Positions 1 through 12,934 of a stretch of DNA of 64,000 nt are shown here, one piece after another; within the stretch, counting starts at the first letter, position 1; each line of letters begins with the position of its first letter. Below the pieces are notes generated by a model. It was not told the origin of the DNA. It was given only the letters and a program-made list of their open reading frames with translations, and did not search any database. The position numbers were made by a program, and so were the translations under genes. The stretch spans positions 810,632 to 874,631 of the forward strand of contig NW_022985191.1 in the NCBI RefSeq assembly GCF_010093535.1, read 5' to 3'. Source of the DNA: Lindgomyces ingoldianus (lineage: Eukaryota; Ascomycota; Dothideomycetes; Pleosporales; Lindgomycetaceae).

Positions 1-115
1 ATTGATAAATCAACGCGATCAATACAATCAATCAATCATCCCATACATCATATCCAAACCCATCATTCATCTCAGGAAGCCTAGAAACAGTGCTTCAATC
101 TAACAACTACACTTA
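1..115. other. Short non-RIP-like stretch at the window edge
   Basis: This stretch has balanced base use, with ATCAATCA-like simple repetition, unlike the TpA-saturated sequence that follows at about 116. It may be host sequence or the less mutated end of an LTR belonging to the Copia relic to its right. It contains no reading frame, and the window edge prevents a decision. Confidence 0.4.
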
Positions 116-3100
116 TTAACTTAGCGCTTTTAGTAAAACTAAAAATGCATATAACTATAAATTTTAACACTTACCTACTTTTTATAAGCATAATTCTAGA
201 TAATAAAAGTGCTATGCACTTAGTAAATAGTATAAAGCTACTTATACTTAAGTTATTTAAAAAAGCTTAAAGTTTATATATAGTAAAAGCTAGCACTTAG
301 TTATTTTTAATCTAGAAAATAAAAACTAAAAAGCTTAAAAAGGTGTTAAATAAAGTATAAAAAGAGCGCACAAAAGATCTTACACTATAAAAAGTAGTTA
401 TAGTAAAAGAATTTTACATTAATATTATCTTAAAAGCTTATTTAAAAGAAAAAAGACTATAGTATTTAAAACTTAACTATACACTACATATAAGCACACT
501 AGAAAAGAATAGGGTACTTATAACACTTTACTAAAAATATAACTTTATGTTTATTAAATATAAAGCTATCTTTTTTTACCTACTAGTGTAAAGTGTGCTT
601 TTAAATTACTAACGCTTATAAACTACATCTCTACACTTAGACTTAGAAGAGCTCTAGTATGCGCGCGCAGAACACCTAGGCTTTAAAGCTCTACAGGCTC
701 TAGTTAAAAGCGCAAGAAATGTATAAATAATAAGTATAAAGTAAGTACACTATAAGCACTACATAACAACACACGCTAAGCAGGTTATATTAAGAAGACT
801 AAAAAAGCAAGCTCTCTACCTATTCTAAAGAATTACATAGAACATGTTTAATATGCTATTAGGGCGCAGTAGAGCTTTATAAATAATAATTATTAAGAAT
901 AAATATAATAGTAAAATTTTTTTATACTTTTTTTAAGCAAAAACACTTTTAGAAATTTAAAAAGTAATAAAAAACTTTAAAAGCATAGTGTCTAATTAAT
1001 ATAAGCTCTAGATTAGTAAAATATAGTAAGATAATAATACTACTACACTCTCTTAGTATAAAAAGTTAAAGTATAAGCTTTAAGTAAAGAAATATAGCAT
1101 TAATATTAAAAGCTTTTTACTATACACTTATAAGCTAAATAAAGCTGTAAAAAGAGCTAAATAAAAAATAATTATAAAGTTTATTAAAATAAAAAGCAGC
1201 GCAGGACTCCCTAAAAAGCTCTAGCTAGAAGTAGTAAACACAGCAACATAGCTGTACAATATAAGCCTGTTGCATGCATATAACCTACGCTTACTAAATA
1301 AAGTCTTAGACATGTAGTTTACTAACTACTTTAAATACTATAAGCTAGAGTAGGTAAAAAGTGCTATAGCTAATTTAAAGCCTAATTAAAGTAGGACTTA
1401 TATATATAGCTATTATGCTTACCTACTTAATAAGAAGTAAGCAGCTAAGTGTTAAAAGTAAAGCTTTAAAGTAACTTTATAAGGCTACATAAAATATCTT
1501 ATAGGCTATAAAGCTTTAAATATCTATAAAATATAAGTTTTATTACTTAACTAAGTAATTACTATAAGAAATGTAGCTTTTAATAAGACACACTTTTATA
1601 AAAATAAAAGTAATAAGCTAATTCTTTAAAAAAAAGCTTTTAAAATTATTAAAATTTTTAATAAGTAAAGTAAAATTTATAATATAAAAAAAGCCTTTAA
1701 GCTTCTACTTTAAAAGTTAAATAAGTAGTAAAGTAATATACTAAATTAAAAGCTTTAAAAGCATAAGCTTAAAAGTGTAGAAACTAAAAAACTTATTAAA
1801 ACTTAGGTTAGCTAACTAGAAAATTAGTACTTAAAGGTAAAAGTAACTACATAGGTAATAAGTATAATAAGTAAGTTACTATAAATTTATGTAGTTCTTA
1901 ATAAATATATAGCACTTATTACTCTAAAGCTAACTTCTAAGCTAGAGCTTACAGATAGCTCTACAACACGCTCTATATAAAGTAGGCATAAGTATACTAG
2001 TAATCTCTAGTAAGTGCACTTAACTAAAGAAGTAGATTTACTAAGCTTATTAAGTTAAATAGCTAACTTACTAGTTAAAAAATTAACTTTTACTTTTTAC
2101 ACTAAAATATTGTCTTCTATAGCTTTAGTTAAAGCAAGTAAGGCACTTTTTAAATGTGCATATAATAAAAAGAGCTAGAGACTAGCCACACGCATAAGCT
2201 AAAAAATATAAAGGTAAGATCCTAATAACTTAGGTAAGCCTAGGGGTGCAGGAAGCAGAGGTATATATATAACACTCTTAGAAAGGAGCAGTATACGCCT
2301 AGCTCTAGTTAATCTAGAGCACCTTTAAATAAACCTTTTTAAAGTATTTATTACTTATAATAACAAAGTGCTTAAAACACTTTATATAGTGTTTTCTATA
2401 GCTGCTTTTTTTAGGTAGCCTTAACTAAGAGCTTATAAGCTTTTAAAAAAACTCTTAAAATAAAAAAATTTATATAAACACTTATATAAAAATCTTTTTA
2501 AAATTATAGCATAGAAAGAGATAGCTACTCTGCTTAAAAAAAGCACTTAAAAAAAATTATATAAACTAAAGCAACATCTAAGCTGCTTCTACTAAAGTAG
2601 GTCTTTACATATAAATTTAACTAAAATAAGTATTTTACTAAATGTAAAGCTTACATATGCGTACGCAGTAATCTTTAGAGCAAGGACTTGCTTTAGTTAA
2701 CTTATGCTGCTACTCTTGCAGCTAAATCCTTCTAAATAGTAATTATAATAGTAGCTTAATTTAACCTAGAGATTAAGTAATATAATGTTATAAGCATATT
2801 TTTAAACATGTACTGTAAAAGTAAGCTAGAAGTAACATGTAAGCTTCTAGAAGGCTTTATAAAGCCTAGTATGTGCGTTAAGCTTCTCTAAGCTCTATAC
2901 AGACTACATAACTTGCTAATTTTATAGTACTAAAAGCTTTTATAAGCTCTTTAAAAGCTTAAGCTTATTTTATTTAAAAAAAAGCTATGCTTATTTTTTA
3001 ACTATAATTACTATATCTTACTTCTTTTTTATATAGACAACATACTTTATATTTATTACTATAATAATAAGTTAGAAGCTTACTAATTAATTAGTATAAT

Positions 3101-3139
3101 TAAAAAAATGTATAAGCTAAAAAATTAAAAGCTATGTAA
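116..3139 (+). mobile_element. RIP-degraded Copia-type retrotransposon, left part
   Basis: The stretch is AT-rich, with stops in every frame. In one plus-strand frame around 1200-1460, the C-terminal integrase region of a Ty1/Copia polyprotein can still be followed: a start like GLPKKLW-EVVNTA, then LYN, then a block resembling the 'LKPN...YGCRAYPLNK' signature, with TAG codons where Trp or Gln would be expected. The element is interrupted at 3144/10737 by a Gypsy insertion and resumes at 10737 with the RNase H end, so both parts belong to one element on the plus strand. No LTR pair could be recognised, so the left end near 116 is approximate. It encodes no functional protein. Confidence 0.7.
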
Positions 3140-3144
3140 ATAGT

Positions 3145-3733
3145 TGTTACAGCCAACGAACAGACCGTAATGACTCAGCTCGCTATGGCACACAGCCCCA
3201 AGCATAACAGATGGAAGACGGTTAACCCCGCGATCAGCGGACCTTATGACCGAACAGAAGAGGAATAGCGCTATCTTATGGATAAATGCTTGGCAGAATG
3301 CGTTATCTAATAAGGGACTGCAGGCTTGCGCGCAAGCAGGCTACAAAGGAAAACAGCATGCAGACATGCTAGCATGCAACCACTATGTATATAGTCTTAA
3401 TCCTAACTATAGTTAGGAGGTTGTAATTAACATTTAGTTTATTCTTTATAAATAGACTAAGAAGCTTAAATCCTTTCTAAAAAGAATTAAGCTGCCTTGT
3501 ATATCTTGCAACATATATACCTTTAACTCTTGTCTACCTAACTAGTAAAACCTAGCTACCCATACAGCTATAGGGACAAACCACAGCCTGCCTCCCTAAA
3601 CCCTGACTATCCCTCACTCTGCTTAACAGACTGTACACCTAATCCAGCTAAGTTCTTATCCCTTCTCTACTAATACCTATATAGGCTGTTGTACTCTAGA
3701 AAGCACTATTTTTCTAGAGTAAGGATTATAACA
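3145..3733 (+). repeat. 5' LTR of G1
   Basis: This 589-bp LTR pairs with 10143-10731. Its outer (left) about 250 bp keep CpA and CpG dinucleotides and look unmutated, whereas its inner half is RIP-altered. The sister LTR shows the opposite polarity. Confidence 0.93.
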
Positions 3734-3879
3734 TTAATCACCACCTCTCTAAAAGTATAGCACCTTACACCTCCCTTAACATCAGCATAACAGGAGCTAG
3801 TGCAGCTAGCACTAGTAAAACCCTATCTAGGAATAAGAAAAAACACAGTTAACAAATATAATATCTCTGCTAAGAAATT

Positions 3880-5990
3880 AAAGCACTTAGAACCTAGCTT
3901 TAGCAACAACCCTACATCTAACAACTTCACGCCCTCTATCTAGAAGTTGCTAAGCTCTGCAACGCTGCTAAAAAAAAAACTAGCATTAAGTTAAAAAAGT
4001 TACTACGCCTAGCCCTACCTAAATTATTTAACAGCACAGCTAAGGACCTTAAGCTATTCTTTACTTAATGCCACTTGTATATGCAGTACAACAAGGGCGC
4101 CTTCTAGACAGACAAGGAAATAATCTTATAGATAGGACTCTACCTAGAAGGACCTCTAGCCATCTAGTTCTAACCACACGCAGATAATTAGATAAAACAT
4201 AAAGTAACTAAAAAAATTTCTTTTATTTACACTTAAAAAATCTTCTAGAGCTTAGATGCCTTTAAATAAGCCTTTATAATAATTTATAGTTAAGCTAACT
4301 AGAAGAAAAAAGTAGTTAATAAAATAGACACCCTACAACAAAGAAAAGGCACTGTCTAAGCATACGCGGCACGCTTCTAAGAATAATTAGCTATTAGTAG
4401 ATAGACTAATAAAGCAGCAGTTAGAAGAATGTTCTACAGCAGACTATTTAACACAATTAAAGACAAATTTATGCATTACAGCAAACTAGAGGAATTTAAA
4501 GAATATGTAAAAAGGGCGACTACGTACAATAATTAGCATTAAGAATGTCTTTAAGAAAAACGCCCTAGCATAACGCCCTAGAAACTAGAAGTATTCTAGA
4601 GGAAGAAGGAGGCTTAAAGGTTTAACAGCAAACTAATAGACCTTAGCTATGCTAAACATACACAGGGCTTAACTAAGAAAAAGAGTAAGTTCTAAATAAG
4701 TAAAAGGCTGCTACTAAGTACTAAACAATAGAAATAGCTTAAGAAAAGAGTGTGCCTTAACTATAAAAAAGTAGGACACTATAGAAAAGAGTGCCTAGAC
4801 TCTAGTAACTAGGAGAATAAAGATAAAAAACTAACTATAAAAGCAATATATATAGAGCAGGGTCTAATAGGACCTAAGATCCTAGACAGACTAAATAAAA
4901 ACCTCTGCTAGTAATGCAGAGGCAACTATAAATCTAATAGATGCCTAATAGAATACTAGAAAGTTAAAGTCTAAAACAACAATAATATATTTAAAGCACT
5001 AGAACAAGCAGCTACCTATAAAGAATAGTAAGGCTACATGTAAGTAACAACATATGTTGCAAACATAAGAGAAGGGAAAGAATTATTTCCCTTAGGGCAG
5101 CTAATAACTAGAATCTCTGCCTAAGAACTATAATACTAATTTAACTACAGCAACTGCTAGAAGTGCAGCAACACCTATAATCTGCAAAACTGCAGAAAAA
5201 CAATGTATAAAACACACATTAATAACAATGTAGACACTTATAGTATAATTAAAGAAATTACTAGAACTTACTACACTATGCTAAATAACAAGGAACAGTA
5301 GAAAATGTTCTAGAAAATTTTAAATAAAGGAGAGAGCCCTAATTAGTAATGCACCTTTTTAATAACCCTAAAACCTTGCAACTAGAGAGCTAACACACCT
5401 CCTCTAGCATTAGCTATTACATAAAAAGACCTAGAAATTTGTTAATAAAACAAATACTGCATTTTATGTAGAAGCTAAAGACACAACAAGTTCTAATGTG
5501 CATACTAAAGCCACCCTTTATAAATAGTATAAATAAAGGAATACCTAAGATAGACACAGGTTTAACTAATACTAGTCTAGAATAACCTTAAGGATTGCCC
5601 TTACAACTAGTATCTATGTGTTAATAAATACTGCCTAAAACACTAGCTAACTAAACATAGAGCTGGCTAGTGGCTATATAGAACCTAAGCAAGCAAACTT
5701 GCAAACAACACGCTCTCTAGAATAGCATTAACCTGCAAAATGCCTTAGTGCGCCTACTGCAGCACTAGGACTAAACACAAGCAAAAACCTTAGACAGAAT
5801 GTAAAAACTAAGCAGATTGCGTATTCTACTACTTTTAGTAGAAAGCTTATTAACAAAACAACTAAATGCTGTATTACTATAAGGTAAAAAACTAACACTG
5901 CACTATAGCAGAATGCATAATATAAAGTTATTAGAAATATAAAATACAAGCTAACTAAATTAAAAGCTATTAAAAAAAAGCTTTTAAAGT
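3880..5990 (+). pseudogene. gag relic of G1
   Basis: This is a broken frame for the structural protein of the Gypsy element. The clearest remnant is a retroviral-type zinc knuckle at 4753-4794, with spacing C-x2-C-x4-H-x4-C and the second Cys changed to Tyr (TGC/T to TAT, a G-to-A change). A second Cys-rich cluster lies at about 5735-5860. Stops are frequent, mostly TAG and TAA, so no Gag protein can be made. The boundaries are approximate. Confidence 0.75.
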
Positions 5991-6079
5991 AAAGGAAAAT
6001 AACAGCATAAACTACTCTAAAGTTCTCTATAAACTCTAAACCCTTGTTGCTGTAAGATAAGGACTAGGCAGAAGCCTAA

Positions 6080-9000
6080 CTACAGAAATTACCCTCTCCT
6101 GCCTAGAACAAGAATAGACAGGCCTTGCGCTAATAGACAGCAGTTGCACCTTTATAGTAATTAACTCTATGTAGGTTAACTAAAAACAGATACCCTTTAA
6201 AAGTAAAAAAAAACTCTTTAAAGTAACCTTAGTAGACGCCTTATTAATTAAATATAAAGTAGGATAGATATAACTTAAAACCTATAAACTTATTATAAAC
6301 ACTAAAAGAACTAATAACTAGATATCCTTTAACATCCTGCCTTTAAGAGGAAAGTACTAAGTAATACTTAAGTATAATTAGCTTTATAGACATAACTTAA
6401 TAATTAACTAGTAAACTATAACTCTAGTAACAAAACAAGACTACGCTAGAATAGCATAGTTAGCTTACTACAACAATTTATGCACCTTTTACTAGCAAGT
6501 AAAAGAAGGAAGCAGATATTTTCTTAAAAAAGAAAAACTAAGAAAGTTCCCTTGTTAAGAACTAAAGGCCTAAGTAGTCTATCTAATAAAGGAAGAGTTA
6601 AAAGAAATGTTCTTTAAAGAATTTTAAAAAAAACAAGACCTTAACTAAATAAAAATTTATAAAATTGCCTATAAAACAGAAAACTTGCTAGAAGAATATA
6701 AAGAATACAAAGACATGTTTAAAACTCTAGAAGACCTAGGAAAACTACCTCTACACTAGCTATAGGATCACGCTATTAATCTTAAACTAGAACTACAGCT
6801 AAAAGCTTATAAACTCTAACTACTAACTAAAGCCTAAAAAGATGCACTATAAGAATATGTAGACAGGATGCTATTACAAGGACATATCTAAGAAAGTAAT
6901 AGCCTAGTAGCATTAGCAGTAGTCTTTACAAAAAAGAAGAATAGTAAAGTAAGAGTATGTTAAGACTACTAAACTCTAAACAATAATACTATAAAAGATT
7001 AGTACCCCCTTCTAATAATTTAAAATATTATAAACTAACTAAAAAGAACTAAGCACTTTACTAAGTTTAACATCTAAGACAGATTTAATAAAATAAGGAT
7101 TAAATAAGAATATAAATAAATAACTACCTTTTAAACTTTTAGAGAATTATATAAACTACTTGTTATACCCTTTAGACTTACTAACACACCTATAACCTTC
7201 TAAAGAGTTATTAACACAGCCTTAAATCTATACTTTAATATATTTATACTTATATACCTTAATAACATACTAGTGTATATAAAAGAAAGCTAAGATAATT
7301 ACATATCTAAGGTAAAACTTGTATTAGAACGCCTTAGGTAATACAGCCTACACCTCTAGCTAGAAAAATGCAAATTTAATATATAAAAAACTAAGTACTT
7401 AAAATTTATTATAAACTAAGACTAGATAAAAATAGACCTAAAAAAAATAACTAAAGTATCTAAATAGCCTGTACCTAAGTCTGTTATAGAAGTTAGAGGA
7501 TTCCTTAGACTAACAGGCTATGTATAAAGAATAATTAAGGACTACTCTAAAATAGCACTCCTACTTACTAACGCTACAACAAAAAAAAAATTGTTACACA
7601 AGTTCTAATAGATAACTAAAATAGACTAATTCTTTAAGAAATTAAAAAAGATTATTACTAGCCACCTAGTCCTTTAGATGTACAACCTAACCCTTAAAAC
7701 TAAGGTACACACTAACGCCTTAAAATAAGCTAAAGGAGCTGCCCTTCTACAAAAGCAAGAGAACAGCTATTAGCACCTAGTAGTGTACTACTTAGCAAAG
7801 TTCGCCCTAGCAGAACAGAAATACACTATACTAGACAAAGAACTTAAGGCTATAGTTAACGCCTGTAGGAATTAGGAAGTTAAATTATAAAGACTTAAAT
7901 AATAATTTGTTATTTATACTAACTACGCTAACCTAGTAACCTTCTTAACAACAAAGAAACTCTCCCTAATGCATGTATAATAGGTAATAGAGTTAGCACA
8001 GTTTAATTTTATTATTAAGCACGTCCCTAGAAGCAGTAATTAACAAGTAGATGTCCTTAGCAGACATTCTAACTACTTTAACAAGTTAGAAGAAGACACT
8101 AAAAAATTTATAATCTTTAAGAAAACTAACTAAGGCCTAGTATATAATAGACTAGAACTAGAAAGATTAATCTGCTCCCTAATAATTATTAAACATAGAT
8201 AGAAAAACTTTATTAAGAAGTATTATAAGGCCCTAATGTTTAGACACTCTAGAATAGAATTACTCTAAAGAAAAATAAAAGAAGTAATTTTTAAAGACAT
8301 CTTATAACTAAAACACTTATGCACTAAGGTGCTATAAGAGTGTAATTTGTGTAACAAAAACAACCTCTAAAGACATAAACTATATAGACAACTCTAACTA
8401 ATTACAGCACCTAAGCAACTCTAAACTATAATAACAATAGACTTTATAACAGGGCTACTACTATCCTGTAAACCTAGTACAGAAAGGCTTTGCAACATAA
8501 TTGCAGTAATAGTTAACAAAACTATAAAGTTTATTCTTATATAAGTAATAAAAAAAAGCATAATAGTAAAAAAATTTATGTTTAAAATAAAAAAGAATCT
8601 TTTTATAACTTATAAATGCCTACAGATTATTATCTTAGATAGAGACAAACTTTTTACTAGCAAATATTAGACAACTGTAGTTTAACACCTTAAAATAACC
8701 TATAAACTCTCCACAGCCTATCACCCTTAGACAGATAGACAAACAGAACAAATAAACGCAGAAATAGAAAAGTACCTACAAAAATACATCTTGTATAAAC
8801 AGACAGACTGGCCTAAATAGTTGCTAATAGCCTAGCTAGCCATTAACACTACACAGTCTGCCTTAACTAAAATAACCCTGTACAAAGCAAACTTTAGCTA
8901 CTCTTATAGATACAAGCTCTCTAGAACCCAGCTAACAGACCCACTAGAAGCCTTAAACTAAACAACGCAACTTTTAAAAATACACTAGAAGCTAAGTAAA

Positions 9001-9480
9001 AAAGCTTAGCTTATAACTAAAGCTATAGAAGTATTAGCAAATTAACACTAATAAACAGCCCTAGAAATACATCTTTATAATTATGTATATTTAGATACTA
9101 TAAATCTTAAAAACCCTTAACTAGCACAAAAGCTAGTAGAGAAATAAATAAGGCCCTATAAAGTTATCTAAACCTGCCTAGAAGCATGTAAGCTTAAATT
9201 ACTAAAAGAAATAAAAATCTTTCTATAGTTCTATATTTCTAAGCTAGAACTAGCACCTAAAAACATTTTATTAGCAACTTAAAAATAGAATAAAAAAGAA
9301 CTTAAATATAAAGTTAAAAAGATCTTAGATAAGAAAGAAAATTACTACCTAATAAAGTAAGTAAAATACCTAACTAGTAAAAACACCTAGGAACCTGTTA
9401 CAAACCTACAGAATGCCTAAAAGGCGCTATAGGAGTATTACTTACGCCTTTTAGGTTAAACTACCTAGGCAAAAGTTCCT
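6080..9480 (+). pseudogene. pol relic of G1: protease, RT, RNase H, integrase, chromodomain
   Basis: Recognisable blocks occur in order. An aspartic-protease-like LIDSSCTF block lies near 6130. An RT block near 6890-6985 (VFTKKKNSKVRVC, then Tyr and an LNN) is followed by the RT catalytic box at 7252-7278, read as YLNNILVY, with both catalytic Asp codons changed to Asn by G-to-A mutation. RNase H lies near 7700-7860. The integrase motif HP-TD-QTEQIN is at about 8717-8756. A chromodomain lies near 9300-9430, with KILDKKENYYLIK and, after a stop in place of Trp, EPVTNL. Chromodomains of this class direct integration to heterochromatin in other chromoviruses. Here the gene is inactive. Confidence 0.85.
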
Positions 9481-10142
9481 ATAACTAGAAAACATTCTTA
9501 TTAACTAAAACTACTATTACATTAGTTAGCTATAATGTAGGAGAACTACGCCCCTTTAACACTAGCTAAGAAGGAGGAAGACTAGCTACTTTTGCCTTAA
9601 GTGCTTTAAGCTTATCTAAGAAGGAAAGGTTTTTTTTTAAATATTTTGCCTTTTAATCTGCTAAAAGATTAAGTTGCTTCTGCGCCCTCTTTTAATAAGC
9701 TATAGAGGACTAAAGGCGCGCTAAGGACTTTTTTTTTTTACGCATTTCTTTTTTTTAAGCTTTTTTTAACTCTATCTATAACCTTTTTTGCTCCCTTTCT
9801 AAACAATCCTAGGACGCATTTAACATAAACGCATTATAACAGCATTCTTTTTAAACACATTCTACGCACTTGTCTAAGGACAAGGACATTACGTAAGAGG
9901 AACTACTTAAACAACAGGCGCTGCAAGGACGCATTTTTGTACAACAAAGTAGGTTAAGTTAAGCTACTGTCTGGAGACGACAAACAGAAGCAGAAAGACA
10001 AGGAGCCTAGCAAGGCATAGTTAAAAAGGATGGACGTATGTTAAGCCTTTATAGAAGGACACGCACTAGTTAAAAAGAAAACCTAACGCTTACAACAGAA
10101 AAAACATAACAGCAAGGACGCTAACTAGGAGAGAAGCCTATG

Positions 10143-10731
10143 TGTTACAGCTAATAAACAGACTGTAATAACTTAGCTTGCTATAGCACACAGCCCTAAG
10201 CATAACAGATAGAAGACAGTTAACTTTATAATTAGTAGACCTTATAACTAAATAGAAAAGAAATAGCGCTATCTTATAGATAAATGCTTAGCAGAATGCG
10301 TTATCTAATAAGGGACTACAGGCTTGCGCGCAAGTAGGCTACAAAGAAAAACAGCATGCAGACATGCTAGCATGCAACTACTATGTATATAGTCTTAATC
10401 CTAACTATAGTTAGAAAGTTGTAATTAATGTTTAGTTTATTCTTTATAAATAGACTAAGAAGCTTAAATCCTTTCTAAAGAGAATTAAGCTGCCTTATAT
10501 ATCTTGCAATATATATACCTCTAACCTTTATCTACCTAACTAGTAAAACCTAGCTACTTATACAGCTATAGGGACAAACCACAGCCTACCTCCCTAAACC
10601 CTGACTATCCCTCACTCTGCTCGACAGACTGTACACCTGATCCAGCTAAGTTCTCATCCCTTCTCCACTAATACCCATATAGGCCGTTGTACTCCGGAAA
10701 GCACCATTTTCCTGGAGTAAGGATTGTAACA
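10143..10731 (+). repeat. 3' LTR of G1
   Basis: This 589-bp LTR is preceded by a purine-rich stretch (AGGAGAGAAG, about 10126-10135) that may be the polypurine tract. The outer (right) about 120 bp are unmutated while the inner part is RIP-altered, the mirror image of the 5' LTR. Confidence 0.93.
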
Positions 10732-10736
10732 ATAGT

Positions 10737-11790
10737 TTCTAGAGATTAAAATAATTAAAAATAAAAAGGCTAAAATAATCTAGCTAGTACATAATATATA
10801 TATTAAAAAAGTAGTAAAGAAGTTTAACTTTATAAAAAGTACACTCTTTCTAAGGACTTTTTTACTATTAAAAAAGCTTATAAGTAACTAGAGATTAGCA
10901 ATAAAGCATAAAATTAAGAAATACTAAAAGCGCGTAAAATTAACACTCTACACTATAATTATAGTGCGCATTAACATAGCGTTTACAGCATCCTAGCTCT
11001 TCTACTACCTAATAAACCTAGAAAAGCAGCACTTCTAGGCAGTAAACTAAGCAATTGTGTACCTATATTACATAAGGCATATAGGTATATAATATAAAGC
11101 ACTAGAAGGCGTGTAACTTATTATATATAAAAATATGTCTTTTGCTAATTATATAAAAACTAAATAATTATCTTATAAATATATTATTTTACTTTTTAAA
11201 AAACTAATTTTATAGAAAGCAGCTTTTTAGCTAATAGTAACTATGTCTATAATAAAGGCTAAGCTACTTACTCTAGCGCACATTATAAAGAAATTACTAG
11301 CTTTAAAACACTTTTTTAAAAAGCTTACTCTAGAGCTAGGCACACTATAGCAGATCTACTATAATAACTAGCAGATAATTAGGTTAGTAGTAAAGAAGAA
11401 CGCCTAGATAACCACCTGCCTGCACTACATTAATATATAGAACATGTAGCTGGGCTAGAAGCACACAAAAGAATCTTTTAAAGTGCGCTATATTAAAATA
11501 AGTAATATGCTAGCAGATAAGCTTATAAAGCACTTACTAAAGTAGTAATTTAAGCACTTTAAGTAGCTTTTTAACTTTAAAAACACATAAATAAGCTTCT
11601 AAAAAAAGAAAGCATTAATTATTAATAGTAGGGACATTTTTACACTGCCTAAAAACAAGAGGGCTATCTACTAGTAAAAACACTCCTCTATGCTATAAAG
11701 TTTAAGTAGGGATTTAGTACATAAGATGTGTAGAAACATAGAACGCCTAAACTATAAGAAGATTAACAAGCTCACCTAAGAGCTCCTTAG
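10737..11790 (+). mobile_element. RIP-degraded Copia element, right part with RNase H
   Basis: This continues the element of 116-3139. At about 11365-11620 a plus-strand frame resembles the end of Copia RNase H: a DNQQTIRL-like block, then ITTCLHYIN, then a block NMLADKLIKHL matching the 'MLADGLTKaLp' signature, with Trp codons turned to TAG. Downstream to 11790 the sequence is still RIP-like but shows no further domain. The 3' LTR could not be delimited; LTR-like sequence around 12825-12930 may belong to it. Confidence 0.75.
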
Positions 11791-11828
11791 CGCGCTGGCG
11801 ACGCGCTAGGAGCCTAGGGGACACGTTA

Positions 11829-11934
11829 CCCTGCTCCTCCTCCCCCTCCTTCTCTTTTACCTCCTCTTTCTCTTCCTCTTCCTCTTCCTCCTTCTCCTTC
11901 TTCTCCTCTCCCTTCTTCTTCTTTACAACATTCT
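11829..11934. repeat. Polypyrimidine microsatellite, (CTT/CTC)n
   Basis: About 105 bp are almost entirely C and T on the plus strand, in imperfect CTT, CTC and CTTCCT units. It lies just past the Copia relic and contains no reading frame of interest. Confidence 0.85.
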
Positions 11935-12199
11935 TTTTAAACAGAGCTTAAAGAACTAGCTAAAGCTAGAACACAGCCTATAGCCTGTTAGTCTAATCTA
12001 GGGTATAACACACAATCTCTGCAGAGAAGCTTACCTGCTTGTCCTCTGCAACAAGCGCTGCAATAAGGCGCTGCGTATACACAACAGTAATAGGGGGACT
12101 GCAAATAAGTTAAAAGCTAGATCACCCTACACACTACTACAGGGCTTACAGGGGCAGGCAGCTGTGCCTAGAGGAACAGCGCTAGCAGCGCAAACTGCT

Positions 12200-12405
12200 A
12201 GTGGCGGAATTATAGCACTCCCCACTAGAGCGCCCCGCGAGCGCACTCTTTATGCAGCCTAGACAGGACTGCGCGCGGAGCGCACCAGGGGGAGGCCGGC
12301 GGGGAGTCGAGGCCGGGCCGGGGAGTGGGCGCAGGGCGGCGGGGGGCAGCAGGCTTGCGGGCAGCGCGGCCCCGCAGGGCACGCGCGCGAGCGGCTTGTT
12401 TAGCT
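12200..12405. other. GC-rich island inside RIP-mutated DNA
   Basis: A block of about 200 bp, densest at 12230-12400, is very rich in G and C with many CpG sites. It is bounded on both sides by AT-rich mutated sequence. Overlapping frames are open here only because the sequence is GC-rich; none resembles a known protein. Confidence 0.6.
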
Positions 12406-12730
12406 TTATTAAGCTTTATACACACATTAGTAGAGATTACAGACAAGTTTAAAGTTGTTCTTAGAGCTCTTAAAAGCATTAACTTACACGCAGCATGTTG
12501 TTAGGACTTATAGAAAAGAAGCTTAAGAAGCAGCAGAATTTATTTACCTCTGTTGCAGCAATTACAGCACGCACGTGACCTGCGCTGCCTAGGGAAACAA
12601 TTATTACGCTGCCTAGGGCAACAAGCACAAACACAGAGTAAACACGCAGCGCTGCTCTAACAAGCTAAGTTAACGCTTAACGCAGGTAAGCTGCTGCGCA
12701 GCTCACCTGGGGGGTGTGTCGCGTATACTG

Positions 12731-12815
12731 AGAGCCTTGGCTGGGGCTCAGAGCCTGGGACTGGGGCTCGGAGCCTGGGACTGGGGGCTCAGAGCCTGGG
12801 ACGCAGCTCAGGATC
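12731..12815. repeat. Short minisatellite, 20-bp unit
   Basis: Three to four tandem copies of a unit close to GGGGCTCAGAGCCTGGGACT occur with one or two substitutions. The unit contains the small palindrome GGCTCNGAGCC. It is followed by a TATATAAGG box near 12843. Confidence 0.8.
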
Positions 12816-12824
12816 GGGAGATAT

Positions 12825-12934
12825 TATGTTCCGAAGCTCGGTGTATATAAGGAGAGCCTTTAGCTCTCTTAGATAGCAGAGTCACTTCATCTGATCTTCT
12901 GAACAGCTACTGCCAGGCTATTTTATCCTCCACA
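12825..12934 (+). promoter_or_regulatory. LTR-like TATA region, possibly the Copia 3' LTR end
   Basis: A TATATAAGG motif at about 12843 is followed by a CT-rich leader ending in CCTCCACA, as in the U3-R-U5 part of many fungal Copia LTRs. No partner LTR and no matching target duplication were found, so the assignment to the Copia relic on the left is inference. Confidence 0.35.

Larger units (their letters stand above)
3145..10731 (+). mobile_element. Full-length RIP-mutated Ty3/Gypsy chromovirus-type element (G1)
   Basis: This is a complete LTR retrotransposon of 7587 bp with 589-bp LTRs that start TGTTAC and end GTAACA (or the mutated form ATAACA). It is flanked by a perfect 5-bp target duplication, ATAGT, at 3140-3144 and 10732-10736. 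Internal order is gag with a CCHC knuckle, protease, reverse transcriptase, RNase H, integrase and chromodomain, which is the Ty3/Gypsy order, on the plus strand. All frames carry many TAG/TAA codons. It sits inside the Copia relic. Its LTRs are clearly related to those of the minus-strand elements at 29765-39585 and 56950-59952. Confidence 0.93.

Noticed and set aside
5728..5949. Open frame of 73 codons on the minus strand
   Set aside because: It is antisense to the gag region of G1, rich in Phe, Leu and Tyr as expected from AT-rich sequence, and matches no family.
12182..12479. Overlapping Ala/Arg/Pro-rich frames in the GC island
   Set aside because: Frames on both strands are open at once because GC-rich sequence lacks stop codons; there is no domain, intron pattern or conserved start.
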